DNA of 36,068 nucleotides from Leisingera sp. JC1 (GCF_001679925.1 NZ_LYUZ01000093.1:10486-46553), one strand, 5' to 3'; positions 1-8,175 are shown, counted from the first letter of the stretch. Program-made: numbers and translations. Notes: a model not told the origin generated them from the sequence alone.

Positions 1-190
1 CCCGCACCACCTGCCCCGCCTCGACGCGGGTATTGGCCTTGACCCGGCCGCCGTCCAGCCGCAGCTCGCCCTTGCGGCACATCTTCTCGATGCGGCCCTG
101 GTTCACATGCGGAAACAGCCGCCGCAGCCAGCGGTCGATGCGCTGGCCGCCGTCGTCTTCGCTGACGGTAATCATCTGAACGCCGCTCAT
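1..190 (-). CDS. rluC: RluC/RluD-family pseudouridine synthase, N-terminal part
   Basis: Partial gene running off the left edge of the window; about 63 N-terminal residues are visible. They contain an S4-type RNA-binding segment (RIDRWLRRLFPHVNQGRIEK, then CRKGELRLDGGRVKANTRV), the usual N-terminal domain of large-subunit rRNA pseudouridine synthases of the RluC/RluD type, which isomerise specific uridines of 23S rRNA. The catalytic domain lies outside the window, so the exact paralogue cannot be settled. The start codon overlaps the crcB stop by four bases (ATGA), suggesting translational coupling in a degP-rarA-crcB-rluC operon. Confidence 0.8.
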   Translation of the reverse strand, partial: MSGVQMITVSEDDGGQRIDRWLRRLFPHVNQGRIEKMCRKGELRLDGGRVKANTRVEAGQVVR

Positions 191-567
191 GCGAACACTC
201 CCCTTGCGGCCATCAGGCCCAGAAACAATCCGCCGACTGACAGGCCCACGGACAAACATACGTACAGCGCCGCCTGCCCGAAGGCGCCGCGCTCGATCAG
301 GTTGGCGGTCTCCAGCGAGAACGCCGAGAAAGTGGTGAATCCGCCCAGCAGGCCAGTCATCACCAAGGGGCTCAGATGCGTCAGCCCGCGCATCGCGGCA
401 GCGACCACAAACACCCCCATCAGAAAGGAGCCGATCACGTTGACAGTGATCACTGCCACCGGGAAATCGTGATGCCCCAGCAGCCGGACAATGCCCAGCC
501 CGGCCAGATAGCGGCACACCGCCCCGATTGCGCCGCCGAGGGCCACCATGGAAACCGAAGAAATCAT
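187..567 (-). CDS. crcB: CrcB/FluC fluoride ion channel
   Basis: Small membrane protein of about 126 residues with four hydrophobic segments, the usual size for CrcB/FluC channels, which export toxic fluoride as dual-topology dimers. Family signatures are the N-terminal GGAIGAVCRY and the GGFTTFSAFSLE segment, whose Phe and Ser/Thr residues line the pore in characterised members. The open frame extends upstream to 660, but I chose the ATG at 567 because a purine-rich GGACGGGG precedes it and the family starts there. It is the third gene of the degP-rarA-crcB-rluC run and overlaps rluC. I saw no fluoride riboswitch upstream, as expected for a gene inside an operon. Confidence 0.9.
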   Translation of the reverse strand: MISSVSMVALGGAIGAVCRYLAGLGIVRLLGHHDFPVAVITVNVIGSFLMGVFVVAAAMRGLTHLSPLVMTGLLGGFTTFSAFSLETANLIERGAFGQAALYVCLSVGLSVGGLFLGLMAARGVFA

Positions 568-650
568 CCCCGTCCTGTCGCCGGCACAGGCAGGGATGTC
601 AAGTTTTGCCCGTGTTGCACGGCGCGCAGGGCTGCCTGTTACAGGCTTCC

Positions 651-710
651 GCCCTTTCATCTTTCCCCAAATACTCCCGCCGGAGGCAGCGGCTTTGCCG
701 GCAAAGCCGC
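651..710. repeat. Palindromic intergenic repeat, copy A
   Basis: Between rarA and crcB lies a perfect 22-bp palindrome at 689-710 (GCGGCTTTGC and its complement), starting right after the rarA stop codon. It is followed by a short conserved-looking string that reads CGGGAGTATTT then AGATGAAA on the minus strand. The same string occurs in copy B at 3524-3598. No T-run follows the hairpin on the minus strand, so it is not a textbook terminator. It may mark the 3' end of rarA or act as an mRNA-stabilising element. Confidence 0.55.
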
Positions 711-711
711 T

Positions 712-2034
712 TTACTTGTTCCGCTTCAGCCTGAGGTTCGCGAAGTAATCCGTGCGCCGCTTCAGCTCGCGCTCAAACCCGCGCTCCACCGGCTGATACA
801 GAACCGGGCGCTTCACCCCGTCGGGGAAGTAGTTCTGGCCGGAAAATCCGTCCTCTGCGTCATGGTCATAGGCATAGCCGTCGCCATAGCCCTGCTCCGC
901 CATCAGCTTGGTCGGGGCGTTCAGGATATGCTTGGGCGGCGGCGCGCTGCCGGTTTGCTTGGCCAGCCGCCGGGCGGCCTTGATGCCGACATAAACCGCG
1001 TTGGATTTCGGCGCCAGCGCCAGGTAGACCGCGGCATTGGCCAGCGCCAGCTCGCCCTCCGGGCTGCCAAGCCGCTCATAAGTCTGCCAGGCATTGAGGC
1101 AAACCGTGTTGGCCTGCGGGTCGGCCATGCCGATATCCTCGGTCGACATCATCGTCAGGCGGCGGGCCAGAAACCGCGGGTCCTCGCCGCCCTCCAGCAT
1201 CCGCGCCAGCCAGTAAAGCGCTGCATCCGGGTCAGAGCCGCGGATGGATTTGTGCAGGGCGGAAATCAGGTTGTAATGCTCGTCGCCGGACTTGTCGAAC
1301 TTGGCCGCGCGGCGCATCAGCCGGGCTGACAGCGCCTCACGCCCCAAGGGCGCCTCCACCTTCCAGGCGGCAACCTGTTCGATCAGATTAAGCAGCGCCC
1401 GCCCGTCACCATCGGCCATCTCATGCAGCGCATCGCGGGCATCCCCGCCCAGCGGCAGGGCGCGGCCCAGCTCCTTTTCGGCGCGCTGGTTGAGGCGCTC
1501 GAGGTCCGCCAGCGACAGCCGCTCCAGCACCAGCACCTGCGAGCGTGACAGCACAGCGGCGTTGAGTTCAAACGACGGGTTCTCGGTGGTCGCCCCCACC
1601 AGCAGGATGGTGCCATCCTCCATATGCGGCAGGAAGCCGTCCTGCTGAGCCTTGTTGAAGCGGTGGATCTCATCCACGAACAGCAGCGTGCCCTGCCCGT
1701 TCTGACGGCGGATCTTGGCTGCCTCGAACACTTTGCGCAGCTCCGGCACGCCGGTGAAGATCGCCGAGATCTGCACGAAATGCAGGTCGGTCTCCTGCGC
1801 CAGCAGCCGCGCGATGGTGGTCTTGCCCACCCCCGGCGGCCCCCAGAAGATCAGCGACGACAAAGACCCCGAGGCCAGCATCACCCCCAAGGGCGCCTCC
1901 GGCCCCAGCACCTGTTCCTGCCCGATCACATCCGCCAAGGATTGCGGCCGCAGCCGGTCGGCCAGCGGCCGGTTTTTGCTGGCCTGCTGCGCCTCGCCCT
2001 TGGCAGGCTCAGGGCTGCCGAACAGATCCGCCAT
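712..2034 (-). CDS. rarA: Replication-associated recombination protein A (AAA+ ATPase)
   Basis: 440 residues, full length for RarA/MgsA, a clamp-loader-like AAA+ ATPase that acts at stalled or gapped replication forks. The Walker A loop GPPGVGKTT is at about residues 65-73 and Walker B LLFVDEIHRF at about 117-126, with D121 and E122. The sensor stretch LLVGATTENPSFELNAAVLSR follows, and the C-terminal tetramerisation domain includes SIRGSDPDAALYWLARML. The start codon shares one base with the degP stop (TGATG), so the two are probably translationally coupled. Family assignment is secure; the precise role at forks is inferred from E. coli and yeast homologues. Confidence 0.95.
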   Translation of the reverse strand: MADLFGSPEPAKGEAQQASKNRPLADRLRPQSLADVIGQEQVLGPEAPLGVMLASGSLSSLIFWGPPGVGKTTIARLLAQETDLHFVQISAIFTGVPELRKVFEAAKIRRQNGQGTLLFVDEIHRFNKAQQDGFLPHMEDGTILLVGATTENPSFELNAAVLSRSQVLVLERLSLADLERLNQRAEKELGRALPLGGDARDALHEMADGDGRALLNLIEQVAAWKVEAPLGREALSARLMRRAAKFDKSGDEHYNLISALHKSIRGSDPDAALYWLARMLEGGEDPRFLARRLTMMSTEDIGMADPQANTVCLNAWQTYERLGSPEGELALANAAVYLALAPKSNAVYVGIKAARRLAKQTGSAPPPKHILNAPTKLMAEQGYGDGYAYDHDAEDGFSGQNYFPDGVKRPVLYQPVERGFERELKRRTDYFANLRLKRNK

Positions 2035-3440
2035 CAGGTGCGGAACCGCAGGGTGACGCGCTGGCCGCGGCGGTTCAGGTCCAGCTGAATCCAGCGGCCG
2101 CTGTTGGCGAGGATGGCATAGACGTCCTCAGTTCCGGTGACCGCCTGGCCGTTCACCGCCAAGAGCGCATCGCCGGGCTGCACCCCGCCGCGGCCCGCGT
2201 ATGGGCCGGGATCGGTGACCACCACGCCCTCCGCCGACAAGGGCAGGCCAAGCCGGGCAATCACCTGCGGATTGATCTGGGCCACGGTCAGGCCGGGCAG
2301 CGCGGTCTTTTCGTCCAGCTGCACCGGGTTGGCGGGCGGCTGGTCCGGCGCGGTGATCATAGGCACCGCGACCACGTCGCGTTCCGCCCCGCGCAGGCGG
2401 GTGATCTCCGCGGTGCCGCCCAAGCCGGAGACCGACATGCGGAACACCATCTCGGACGGCGAATTCACCACCTCGCCGTCCACATGGGTGATCACGTCGC
2501 CCACCTTGAACCCCGCCTTGGCAAACGGGCTTTCCCGGTGCAGGTCGGACACCACCATGCCCTCCGGCACCTCCATGCCCATGGAGGCCGCGAGGTCCGC
2601 ATCCACCGGCTGCCCGGCCATGCCGGCCCAGGGGCGCTGGAATTCCTCGGCACCGGTTTTCGCCTGTTCCACGAACTGTTTGACCAGATTGGCGGGAATG
2701 GCAAAGCCGATGCCGTTGGAGCCGCCGGAGCGCGACAGGATACGGGTGTTGATGCCGATCAGGTCGCCGTTGACGTCGATCAGCGCGCCGCCGGAATTGC
2801 CCGGGTTGATCGGCGCGTCGGTCTGGATGTAGTAGCCAAAGCCGTCGCCGGCCCCCATGCCGGTGCGCGCCAGGCCCGAGATGATGCCGCTGCTGACGGT
2901 CTGACCCACCCCGAACGGGTTGCCGATCGCCAGCGCCAGCTCACCCACCTGCACTTCGTCGCTGTTGCGCAAGTCCAGATGGGGCAGGTCCGCGGCCTCA
3001 TCCAGCTGCAGGATCGCCAGGTCGCTGGCCTTGTCACCCAGGATCACCCGCGCATTGTATTCGCGCCGGTCATTGGTCACCACGCGGATTTCGGTGGCGC
3101 TGCCGACGACATGGTAGTTGGAGACCACGATGCCGTCGCCCGACAGGATCACCCCCGACCCCAGCGAGTTCTCCACCCGCGGCTGCGGCTTGGCGAATCC
3201 GCGGAAGAAATCATCGAAGAACGGATCGTTCATGAACGGCGAGCGGCGGCGCTGCTGCACTTGGCGCACCACCTTGGCATAGATGTTCACCACCGCCGGC
3301 GAGGCCTCCTTGACCAGCGGCGCAAACCCCAGCGCAATCTCCGCCTGGCTCTGCGGCACCTTGGTTTCAGCCGCCGCGGGCAAGGCCAGCGCAGGCAGGG
3401 CAAGACACAGGGCAAGGGCGGTCAGGGCTGGGCGGATCAT
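2034..3440 (-). CDS. Periplasmic Do/DegP-type serine endopeptidase with two PDZ domains
   Basis: About 468 residues. An N-terminal signal peptide (hydrophobic core about residues 4-21, cleavage near the AAA at 22-24) sends it to the periplasm, where HtrA proteases degrade or refold damaged envelope proteins. The trypsin-like triad is visible: H110 in VSNYHVVG, D140 in KASDLAIL and S216 in PGNSGGAL. Two PDZ domains follow at about 265-365 and 375-465. The frame opens at 3509, but the ATG at 3440 begins a clean signal peptide and is preferred. It could be called degP, degQ or mucD; the sequence alone does not decide. It heads the operon with rarA, crcB and rluC. Confidence 0.92.
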   Translation of the reverse strand: MIRPALTALALCLALPALALPAAAETKVPQSQAEIALGFAPLVKEASPAVVNIYAKVVRQVQQRRRSPFMNDPFFDDFFRGFAKPQPRVENSLGSGVILSGDGIVVSNYHVVGSATEIRVVTNDRREYNARVILGDKASDLAILQLDEAADLPHLDLRNSDEVQVGELALAIGNPFGVGQTVSSGIISGLARTGMGAGDGFGYYIQTDAPINPGNSGGALIDVNGDLIGINTRILSRSGGSNGIGFAIPANLVKQFVEQAKTGAEEFQRPWAGMAGQPVDADLAASMGMEVPEGMVVSDLHRESPFAKAGFKVGDVITHVDGEVVNSPSEMVFRMSVSGLGGTAEITRLRGAERDVVAVPMITAPDQPPANPVQLDEKTALPGLTVAQINPQVIARLGLPLSAEGVVVTDPGPYAGRGGVQPGDALLAVNGQAVTGTEDVYAILANSGRWIQLDLNRRGQRVTLRFRT

Positions 3441-3523
3441 GGGGGCTCCCGTTTGTTGCTGCGTGAAGGATATGCGGAGCGCGCGCCCGGATTGCAAGGC
3501 TGGAGGCAAGCCACATCGCTGCT

Positions 3524-3598
3524 GGGGCGGAGGGGCGCTGCCCCTCTTGGCCTGACGGCCAATTCACCCCGGGATATTTTCAGCCAGATGAAAAAAGG
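3524..3598. repeat. Palindromic intergenic repeat, copy B
   Basis: The 198-bp gap between degP and aroF contains GGGGCGCTGCCCCTC, GGCCTGACGGCC, then CCCCGGGATATTTTCAGCC and AGATGAAA. The first two parts match a block at 13460-13520 (GGGCGCTGCCC followed by GGCCTAACGGCC), and the last part matches copy A at 651-710. I recognise this as a multi-copy intergenic element type in Rhodobacteraceae genomes, which is recollection rather than a search result. Its distal end runs into the T-run of the aroF terminator. Confidence 0.55.
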
Positions 3599-3624
3599 AT
3601 CAGACCGCTACATTCAGCGGTCTG
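3591..3624 (-). terminator. Intrinsic terminator downstream of the DAHP synthase gene
   Basis: Read on the minus strand, a perfect 9-bp stem (CAGACCGCT with AGCGGTCTG, 6-nt loop) is followed by ATCC and six T residues. It begins 15 bp after the aroF stop codon. Confidence 0.85.
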
Positions 3625-3638
3625 TCCTCTGGCGGGCC

Positions 3639-4718
3639 TCAGGCCTCCGCCAGTTCCGCCTGCGGGGCAGCCGCGCGGCGTTTGGCAACGGCTGCTGCCA
3701 GATGCTCCAGTTCTGCCACGGTGTCCTCCCAGCCGAGGCAGCCGTCGGTGATGGACTGGCCGTAGGTCAGCGCGCCCTTGCCCAGGTCCTGACGGCCCGC
3801 CACCAGATGGCTTTCCACCATCACGCCGGTGATGCGGCTGTCGCCGCCGGCGATCTGCGCCGCCACATTGCGCAGCACCGCGGGCTGCTGCATCGGGTCC
3901 TTGCCGCTGTTGGCGTGGCTGGCGTCGATCATCACATGGCCGCGGATGCCGTCCTTTTCCGCCAGCTTGCAGGCCGCATCGACCGAAGCTGCGTCATAGT
4001 TGGTGCCGCCGCCGCCGCGCAGGATCAGGTGGCAGTCCGGGTTGCCGCTGGTGGCCGCAATCGCCGCGCGGCCCGATTTGGCCAGCGCCATGAAATGATG
4101 CGGATGGGCGGCGGAGCGCACCGCGTCCACCGCGATCTGCACATTGCCGCGGGTGCCGTTCTTGAAACCGACCGGGCAGCTGAGGCCCGACGCCATCTCG
4201 CGGTGGATCTGGCTTTCAGTGGTGCGGGCGCCGATGGCGGCCCAAGCGACCAGGTCAGAGATGTACTGCGGCACCGCGGTATCCAGGAACTCGGTCCCGA
4301 CCGGCAGGCCAAGCGCGTTGATGTCGAGGCACAGGCGGCGCGCCAGCCCCAGCCCCTCGTTGATGCGGAAGGAGTTGTCGAGGCCGGGATCGTTGATCAG
4401 CCCTTTCCAGCCGCTGATGGTGCGGGGTTTTTCGAAGTAGACCCGCATCACGATCTCCAGCTCTCCGGCAAGACGCGCGCGCAGCGGGGCCAGACGTTCG
4501 GCGTACTCCATCGCCGCCTTGGGGTCGTGGATCGAACAGGGGCCAACCACGGCCACAACGCGTCCGTCGCGGCCGTGCAGCACGTCCTGGATGGCAGTGC
4601 GGCTGGCCAGAACGGTATCCGTGGCCGCCGCTGTAGAGGGCATCTGGGCGGCGAGGTCCTCGGGGGAGATCAGTTCCTGCATGCCGGTAATGCGGAGGTT
4701 TTCTGTTTGGGGTGTCAT
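3639..4718 (-). CDS. aroF: Class I 3-deoxy-7-phosphoheptulonate (DAHP) synthase
   Basis: 359 residues, typical of the AroFGH type I enzymes that condense phosphoenolpyruvate and erythrose 4-phosphate in the first step of the shikimate pathway. Recognisable parts are the metal-ligand cysteine C61 in VVGPCSIHDP, VYFEKPRTISGWKGLI in the PEP-binding region, SCPVGFKNGTRGN, and IDASHANSGKDP with its conserved histidine. The N-terminal extension of about 50 residues is the region that carries feedback inhibition in homologues; which amino acid inhibits cannot be read here. A 25-residue aromatic-rich leader ORF and an intrinsic terminator lie directly upstream (4763-4902), so attenuation by aromatic aminoacyl-tRNA supply is predicted. 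The symbol could equally be aroG or aroH. Confidence 0.93.
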   Translation of the reverse strand: MTPQTENLRITGMQELISPEDLAAQMPSTAAATDTVLASRTAIQDVLHGRDGRVVAVVGPCSIHDPKAAMEYAERLAPLRARLAGELEIVMRVYFEKPRTISGWKGLINDPGLDNSFRINEGLGLARRLCLDINALGLPVGTEFLDTAVPQYISDLVAWAAIGARTTESQIHREMASGLSCPVGFKNGTRGNVQIAVDAVRSAAHPHHFMALAKSGRAAIAATSGNPDCHLILRGGGGTNYDAASVDAACKLAEKDGIRGHVMIDASHANSGKDPMQQPAVLRNVAAQIAGGDSRITGVMVESHLVAGRQDLGKGALTYGQSITDGCLGWEDTVAELEHLAAAVAKRRAAAPQAELAEA

Positions 4719-4762
4719 GTTTCAGCTTCCTTGGCGGGAGGCCCTTGGCGTTGCGGCGGATA

Positions 4763-4792
4763 CAAAAATACCGCCTGCGGGCTGCGGGCGGT
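4763..4792 (-). terminator. Predicted attenuator terminator in the aroF leader
   Basis: On the minus strand, ACCGCC (4792-4787) pairs with GGCGGT (4775-4770), with two further pairs inside, and is followed directly by ATTTTTG. It lies between the leader peptide stop codon and aroF. The upstream arm ACCGCCCGC can alternatively pair with GCGGACGG in the last third of the leader ORF (about 4844-4852). That gives a classical antiterminator/terminator choice. The pairing was found by eye and not scored. Confidence 0.75.
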
Positions 4793-4824
4793 TGGTGGTA
4801 TCCTGGTGCGTTTCCTGTCTGTGT

Positions 4825-4902
4825 TCAGAACGCGCTGACCCCTCCGTCCGCCATGTGGCGCGGATAAAAGAAATACCAGAATGCGGCATAGCTACGGGTC
4901 AT
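4825..4902 (-). CDS. Aromatic-rich leader peptide of the DAHP synthase gene
   Basis: A 25-codon ORF reading MTRSYAAFWYFFYPRHMADG followed by GVSAF. Seven of the nine residues at positions 5-13 are aromatic (Y, F, W, Y, F, F, Y), including Phe, Tyr and Trp codons, as expected of a sensor for charged aromatic tRNAs. It is followed by an intrinsic terminator and then aroF, the standard order of an attenuated biosynthetic gene. No Shine-Dalgarno sequence is visible before the ATG. A possible promoter at 4911-4938 would start transcription within a few bases of the ATG, so the leader may be translated as a leaderless mRNA, as reported for trpL of Sinorhizobium. Normal gene callers would miss it. 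Confidence 0.8.
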   Translation of the reverse strand: MTRSYAAFWYFFYPRHMADGGVSAF

Positions 4903-4910
4903 GGGCCGGA

Positions 4911-4938
4911 CGCTAACGGAGATTCGCGGGGCTGTCAC
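4911..4938 (-). promoter_or_regulatory. aroF: Candidate promoter of the aroF leader
   Basis: On the minus strand GTGACA (5 of 6 to TTGACA) is followed after 16 bp by TTAGCG, a weak -10. The expected start site falls at about 4902-4905, on or next to the leader peptide ATG. The weak -10 keeps the call tentative. Confidence 0.4.
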
Positions 4939-4963
4939 CCCGGAAATGCGCCAGCAGGACAGC

Positions 4964-4989
4964 AAAAGGCCCTCCCGTGCGGGAGGGCC
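4964..4989 (-). terminator. Intrinsic terminator downstream of the chemoreceptor gene
   Basis: A perfect 9-bp GC-rich stem (4968-4976 with 4981-4989, 4-nt loop) is followed on the minus strand by TTTT. It lies 26 bp after the chemoreceptor stop and separates that gene from the aroF leader. Confidence 0.85.
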
Positions 4990-5014
4990 CTTGGCATTTT
5001 CCTGGCGGCAGGGA

Positions 5015-7438
5015 TCAGAAGTCCTGCCACAGATCGCGGGCGGCATTGCCGTCGCTGGCGGCGGCTGCAACCGGCGCCGGGCTGGGCTCGGCCGCCCAAT
5101 CCTCATCGCCCCAATCATCATCGCCATGGGCGGAGGGCTGCGTCGCGGGCGCTTCCGCCGGGGCCGCAAGCGCCGCGCTGCTGCCGTCCACCTGGAAGCG
5201 CGTCACCAGGTCGGCAAGTTTCATCGCGTCGCTGTTCAGCATGTGGCCTGCGGCGGTGGCTTCCTCCACCATGGCGGCGTTCTGCTGGGTCACCTGATCC
5301 AGCTGGGTGACGCCGGTGTTGATCTCATGCAGGCCGGTCGACTGTTCCTCTGCGCCTTCGGCGATTTCGGAAACCAGCTGCGAGATATGGCTGACCCGTC
5401 CCACGATGGACTGCAGCGCCTGTCCTGCCCGGCCGACCAGATCGACACCCTGATCCACCTGGCGGGAGCTGTCGGAGATCAGCGTCTTGATTTCCATCGC
5501 CGCATCAGAGGATCGCTGCGCCAGCGCCCGCACCTCGGACGCAACCACGGCAAACCCGCGGCCCGCTTCGCCTGCACGGGCGGCCTCGACGCCTGCGTTC
5601 AGCGCCAGCAAGTTGGTCTGGAAGGAAATGTCGTCGATCACCCCGATGATCTGGCTGATCTTGTTGGAGCTTTCCTCAATCCCGCCCATGGCGGCAACCG
5701 CATCCTGCACAACCTCGCCGCTGGTCTCGGCCTCCTGGCGGGCCTCGCGGACGGTGTTTTCCACGTTGCGGGCACCCTCGGCTGCCGATTTGACGCTGGC
5801 CGTCAGTTCATCGATGGCAGCGGCGGTTTCTTCCAGCGTTGCCGCTTGGCTTTCGGTCCGGTGCGACAGGTCGTCAGAAGCCTGGCTGATCTCGGCAGCA
5901 CCGCTGCGGATGCTTGTCGAAGCCTCGATCACCTGTTGGACGGTGGCGTTCAGATTGTCGATCGAACCGTTGAAATCGGCGCGCAGCTGTTCGTATTCCT
6001 CGGGGAATTCCTCAGCGATGCGAATAGTCAGATCGCCATGGGCCAGACGCGACAGACGTTCGCTCAGCTCGCGCACAACGCCCGCCAGTTCGGCGTCCTT
6101 GCTCTCTGCCTTCTGCGCCTCAGCCTCCTGCATCCGCACCAGCTCGTCGCGGAATTTCTCCAGCGCGCGGGCCATGTCGCCGACCTCATCGCCGCGGGTC
6201 TGGCCCTGGATCTCAACCGCGTTGTTGCCCTCTGCCAGGCCGCGCATCGACATCACGATGCGGCGGATGCCGGAAGCAATGCCGGAGGCGATCACAAGCG
6301 CCAGGAGACCGCCGATCAGGATGGCGCCACCGATGGCCGCGGGGATCATGGTGCGGGTCTGGGCGCCCAGTTCCTCGTTGGCGGCACGGCGTTCAGCCAT
6401 GGCCGCGGTGCCGGCGGCCTGCAGGGTTTCCATGGTGGCGCGGAAGCTGTCAAAATATTCCTTGCCGCGGCCCTCAGCCACCATGTCGGCCATGTCGTCC
6501 ATGGTGGCTGCGCTGCCGATCACCCGGCGCAGCTGCAGCATCGGCACCACCACCTCGCTGCGCCATTCGTCAATGATCCCCGCCACCTTGTTCAGGCGGT
6601 TTGACTGCATCAGGTTGTCTGCCAGCGCCAGACGGAGATCGGCCATCACTTCGTTGAAGCGGCCGTTGCCCTCCATGTAGGGATCCAGAAACTCCCGGTC
6701 GCCAGCCAGAAGGAAGCCGCGCATGCCCGTTTCCATATCCACCGCAGCAGCCAGCAGGTCCTTGGCCCGGCTGATGATCTTGTGGGTCTGCTCCACCGCC
6801 TGCAGTGAGGTGTTCAGGTAATCCGCATCAGCGATGCCCGCGTTGACCAGCGACATGAAGGTGTTGCGGCGGTTGTTGAGCTCGACTTCCTCCTCCTCGA
6901 TGACATTGATCATCTCGGTGCGGAACTGCTCGAAATAGACCCGGCCCTTGGATTTCTTCACCTCGGCGGCCATGTCGTTCATGGTCATGGCGTCGCCGAT
7001 TTCCTGGCGCAGCGCGATGGCGCCGGCAGCCACGTTTTCCTGCCAGCCCGCCAGGGTCTGTTCCGCCTCGTCCAGAGTGGCAAGAATCTCCGCGTCGCCT
7101 GCTGCCAGAGTGCGCAGGCTGGCGAGGGTTTCGGCGACCTGGCTCTTTCCCGCCTCGAACGGGACCAGGTATTCCTCCCGGCCTGCCAGGAGATAGCCGC
7201 GCAGGCCTGCCTCCATCTGCGAGGCGGCCTCAGCCAGGGTCTGTGAGCCGGTCAGGATTTCCTGGGTGTGATCCACGGCTTTGGCCGACTGGTCCATCCG
7301 GCCCAGGTTGAAGACGGCAAGCACCCCCACCCCAAGCACCAAAAGAAGCGGCAGTACCGCGACGGAAACGATTTTCACCTTGGTACTGAGATTTGCCAGT
7401 GAAAACCGCCTGGCCGCGGATGTCTTCTTCTTTGCCAT
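5015..7438 (-). CDS. Methyl-accepting chemotaxis protein with doubled CHASE3-like sensor
   Basis: About 807 residues. There is one N-terminal membrane helix (about 22-44), a long periplasmic helical sensor, a second helix near residues 365-390, a HAMP region, and a cytoplasmic signalling coiled coil. The sensor contains two similar CHASE3-type repeats, marked by MEAGLRGYLLAGREEYL and METGMRGFLLAGDREFL. The hairpin tip IDDISFQTNLLALNAGVEAA is the conserved CheA/CheW contact; it carries NAGVEAARAGEAG where many receptors have NAAIEAARAGE. The C-terminus ends in WQDF, which fits the x-W-x-x-F tether that binds the methyltransferase CheR, and it follows an acidic Trp-rich linker. ATG at 7438 was chosen over GTG at 7441. 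No other che genes are in the window. Confidence 0.93.
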   Translation of the reverse strand: MAKKKTSAARRFSLANLSTKVKIVSVAVLPLLLVLGVGVLAVFNLGRMDQSAKAVDHTQEILTGSQTLAEAASQMEAGLRGYLLAGREEYLVPFEAGKSQVAETLASLRTLAAGDAEILATLDEAEQTLAGWQENVAAGAIALRQEIGDAMTMNDMAAEVKKSKGRVYFEQFRTEMINVIEEEEVELNNRRNTFMSLVNAGIADADYLNTSLQAVEQTHKIISRAKDLLAAAVDMETGMRGFLLAGDREFLDPYMEGNGRFNEVMADLRLALADNLMQSNRLNKVAGIIDEWRSEVVVPMLQLRRVIGSAATMDDMADMVAEGRGKEYFDSFRATMETLQAAGTAAMAERRAANEELGAQTRTMIPAAIGGAILIGGLLALVIASGIASGIRRIVMSMRGLAEGNNAVEIQGQTRGDEVGDMARALEKFRDELVRMQEAEAQKAESKDAELAGVVRELSERLSRLAHGDLTIRIAEEFPEEYEQLRADFNGSIDNLNATVQQVIEASTSIRSGAAEISQASDDLSHRTESQAATLEETAAAIDELTASVKSAAEGARNVENTVREARQEAETSGEVVQDAVAAMGGIEESSNKISQIIGVIDDISFQTNLLALNAGVEAARAGEAGRGFAVVASEVRALAQRSSDAAMEIKTLISDSSRQVDQGVDLVGRAGQALQSIVGRVSHISQLVSEIAEGAEEQSTGLHEINTGVTQLDQVTQQNAAMVEEATAAGHMLNSDAMKLADLVTRFQVDGSSAALAAPAEAPATQPSAHGDDDWGDEDWAAEPSPAPVAAAASDGNAARDLWQDF

Positions 7439-7545
7439 CACATCTGTCCCGGAAATTTCGGATGGCAGAGTTAAGCCAGAAGAAAATTACGATTCCCTTT
7501 CACCTGAAAAGTGAATCTTAAACGCCCGGGAACTGCCGTGGCGTA

Positions 7546-7577
7546 AAGAAAAACCCCCGGTCCTGTTGGAGCGGGGG
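7546..7577 (-). terminator. Terminator of the rpsM-rpsK-rpoA-rplQ block
   Basis: Minus-strand stem CGGGGG/CCCCCG (7572-7577 with 7554-7559) followed by five T residues and TTCTTT. It lies 33 bp after rplQ and marks the end of the ribosomal block. Confidence 0.8.
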
Positions 7578-7610
7578 CCAGACAGTGAAACCTTAAAGGT
7601 TCAGCGCGTC

Positions 7611-8039
7611 TTATTCGTCTGCTTCAGCAGCTGCTTCTTCTGCTTCCAGGCGGGCCTTGTCGGCAGCGCCTTTGGCGGAAACGTCGCGGTCGACGAACTC
7701 GATGATGGCCATCGGAGCCATGTCGCCGTAACGGAAGCCGGCCTTCAGAACACGGACATAGCCGCCCTGACGGTCCTTGTAGCGCGGGCCCAGAACCTCG
7801 AACAGTTTCGCGACGTCCTTGTCCTCTTTCAGCTTGGCTGCAGCCTGACGGCGGGCGTGCAGGTCGCCGCGTTTCGCCAGGGTGATCAGTTTTTCAACGA
7901 TCGGGCGCAGTTCTTTTGCCTTGGGCAGGGTGGTTTTGATCTGCTCGTGCTCGATCAGCGAGCCGGCCATGTTGGAGAACAGGGCCTTGCGGTGCTCATG
8001 AGTACGGTTCAGGCGGCGGTAACCACGTGCGTGACGCAT
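7611..8039 (-). CDS. rplQ: 50S ribosomal protein L17
   Basis: 142 residues opening [20 protein letters not shown], an unmistakable L17 start. It has an acidic, Ala/Glu-rich C-terminal tail common in alphaproteobacterial L17. L17 sits near the exit of the polypeptide tunnel on the 50S subunit. It is the last gene of the alpha-operon part, 136 bp after rpoA, with two hairpins in the spacer and a terminator behind it. Confidence 0.98.
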   Translation of the reverse strand: MRHARGYRRLNRTHEHRKALFSNMAGSLIEHEQIKTTLPKAKELRPIVEKLITLAKRGDLHARRQAAAKLKEDKDVAKLFEVLGPRYKDRQGGYVRVLKAGFRYGDMAPMAIIEFVDRDVSAKGAADKARLEAEEAAAEADE

Positions 8040-8074
8040 TTTTCAATTCCTTATCTTGCGTTTTGCTTTGTCAG

Positions 8075-8168
8075 GCGGCTGATGCGTGTCAGCCGCTCAC
8101 CTTGGGGCGGGTGCCCATGTTGTCCCCGGCAGTCCCGGGCATTGAAGAGGAGGGCCGGAGCCCTCCTC
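8075..8168 (-). other. Two hairpins in the rpoA-rplQ spacer
   Basis: The 136-bp spacer holds GCGGCTGA/TCAGCCGC (about 8076-8095) and a perfect 9-bp stem GAGGAGGGC/GCCCTCCTC (8147-8155 with 8160-8168, loop of 4) starting 7 bp after the rpoA stop. Neither is followed by a T-run. They may be RNA processing or stabilising structures that help set separate levels of RpoA and L17; that role is inference. Confidence 0.5.
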
Positions 8169-8175
8169 GAAACCT

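Noticed and set aside
2484-4838. 784-codon plus-strand open frame antisense to degP and aroF
   Set aside because: It lies opposite two clear genes, has no domain and arises from the high GC content; the same applies to other long shadows such as 376-1329, 4901-6604, 11074-12351, 15556-16842, 25253-26818, 28619-29875 and 32596-35133.
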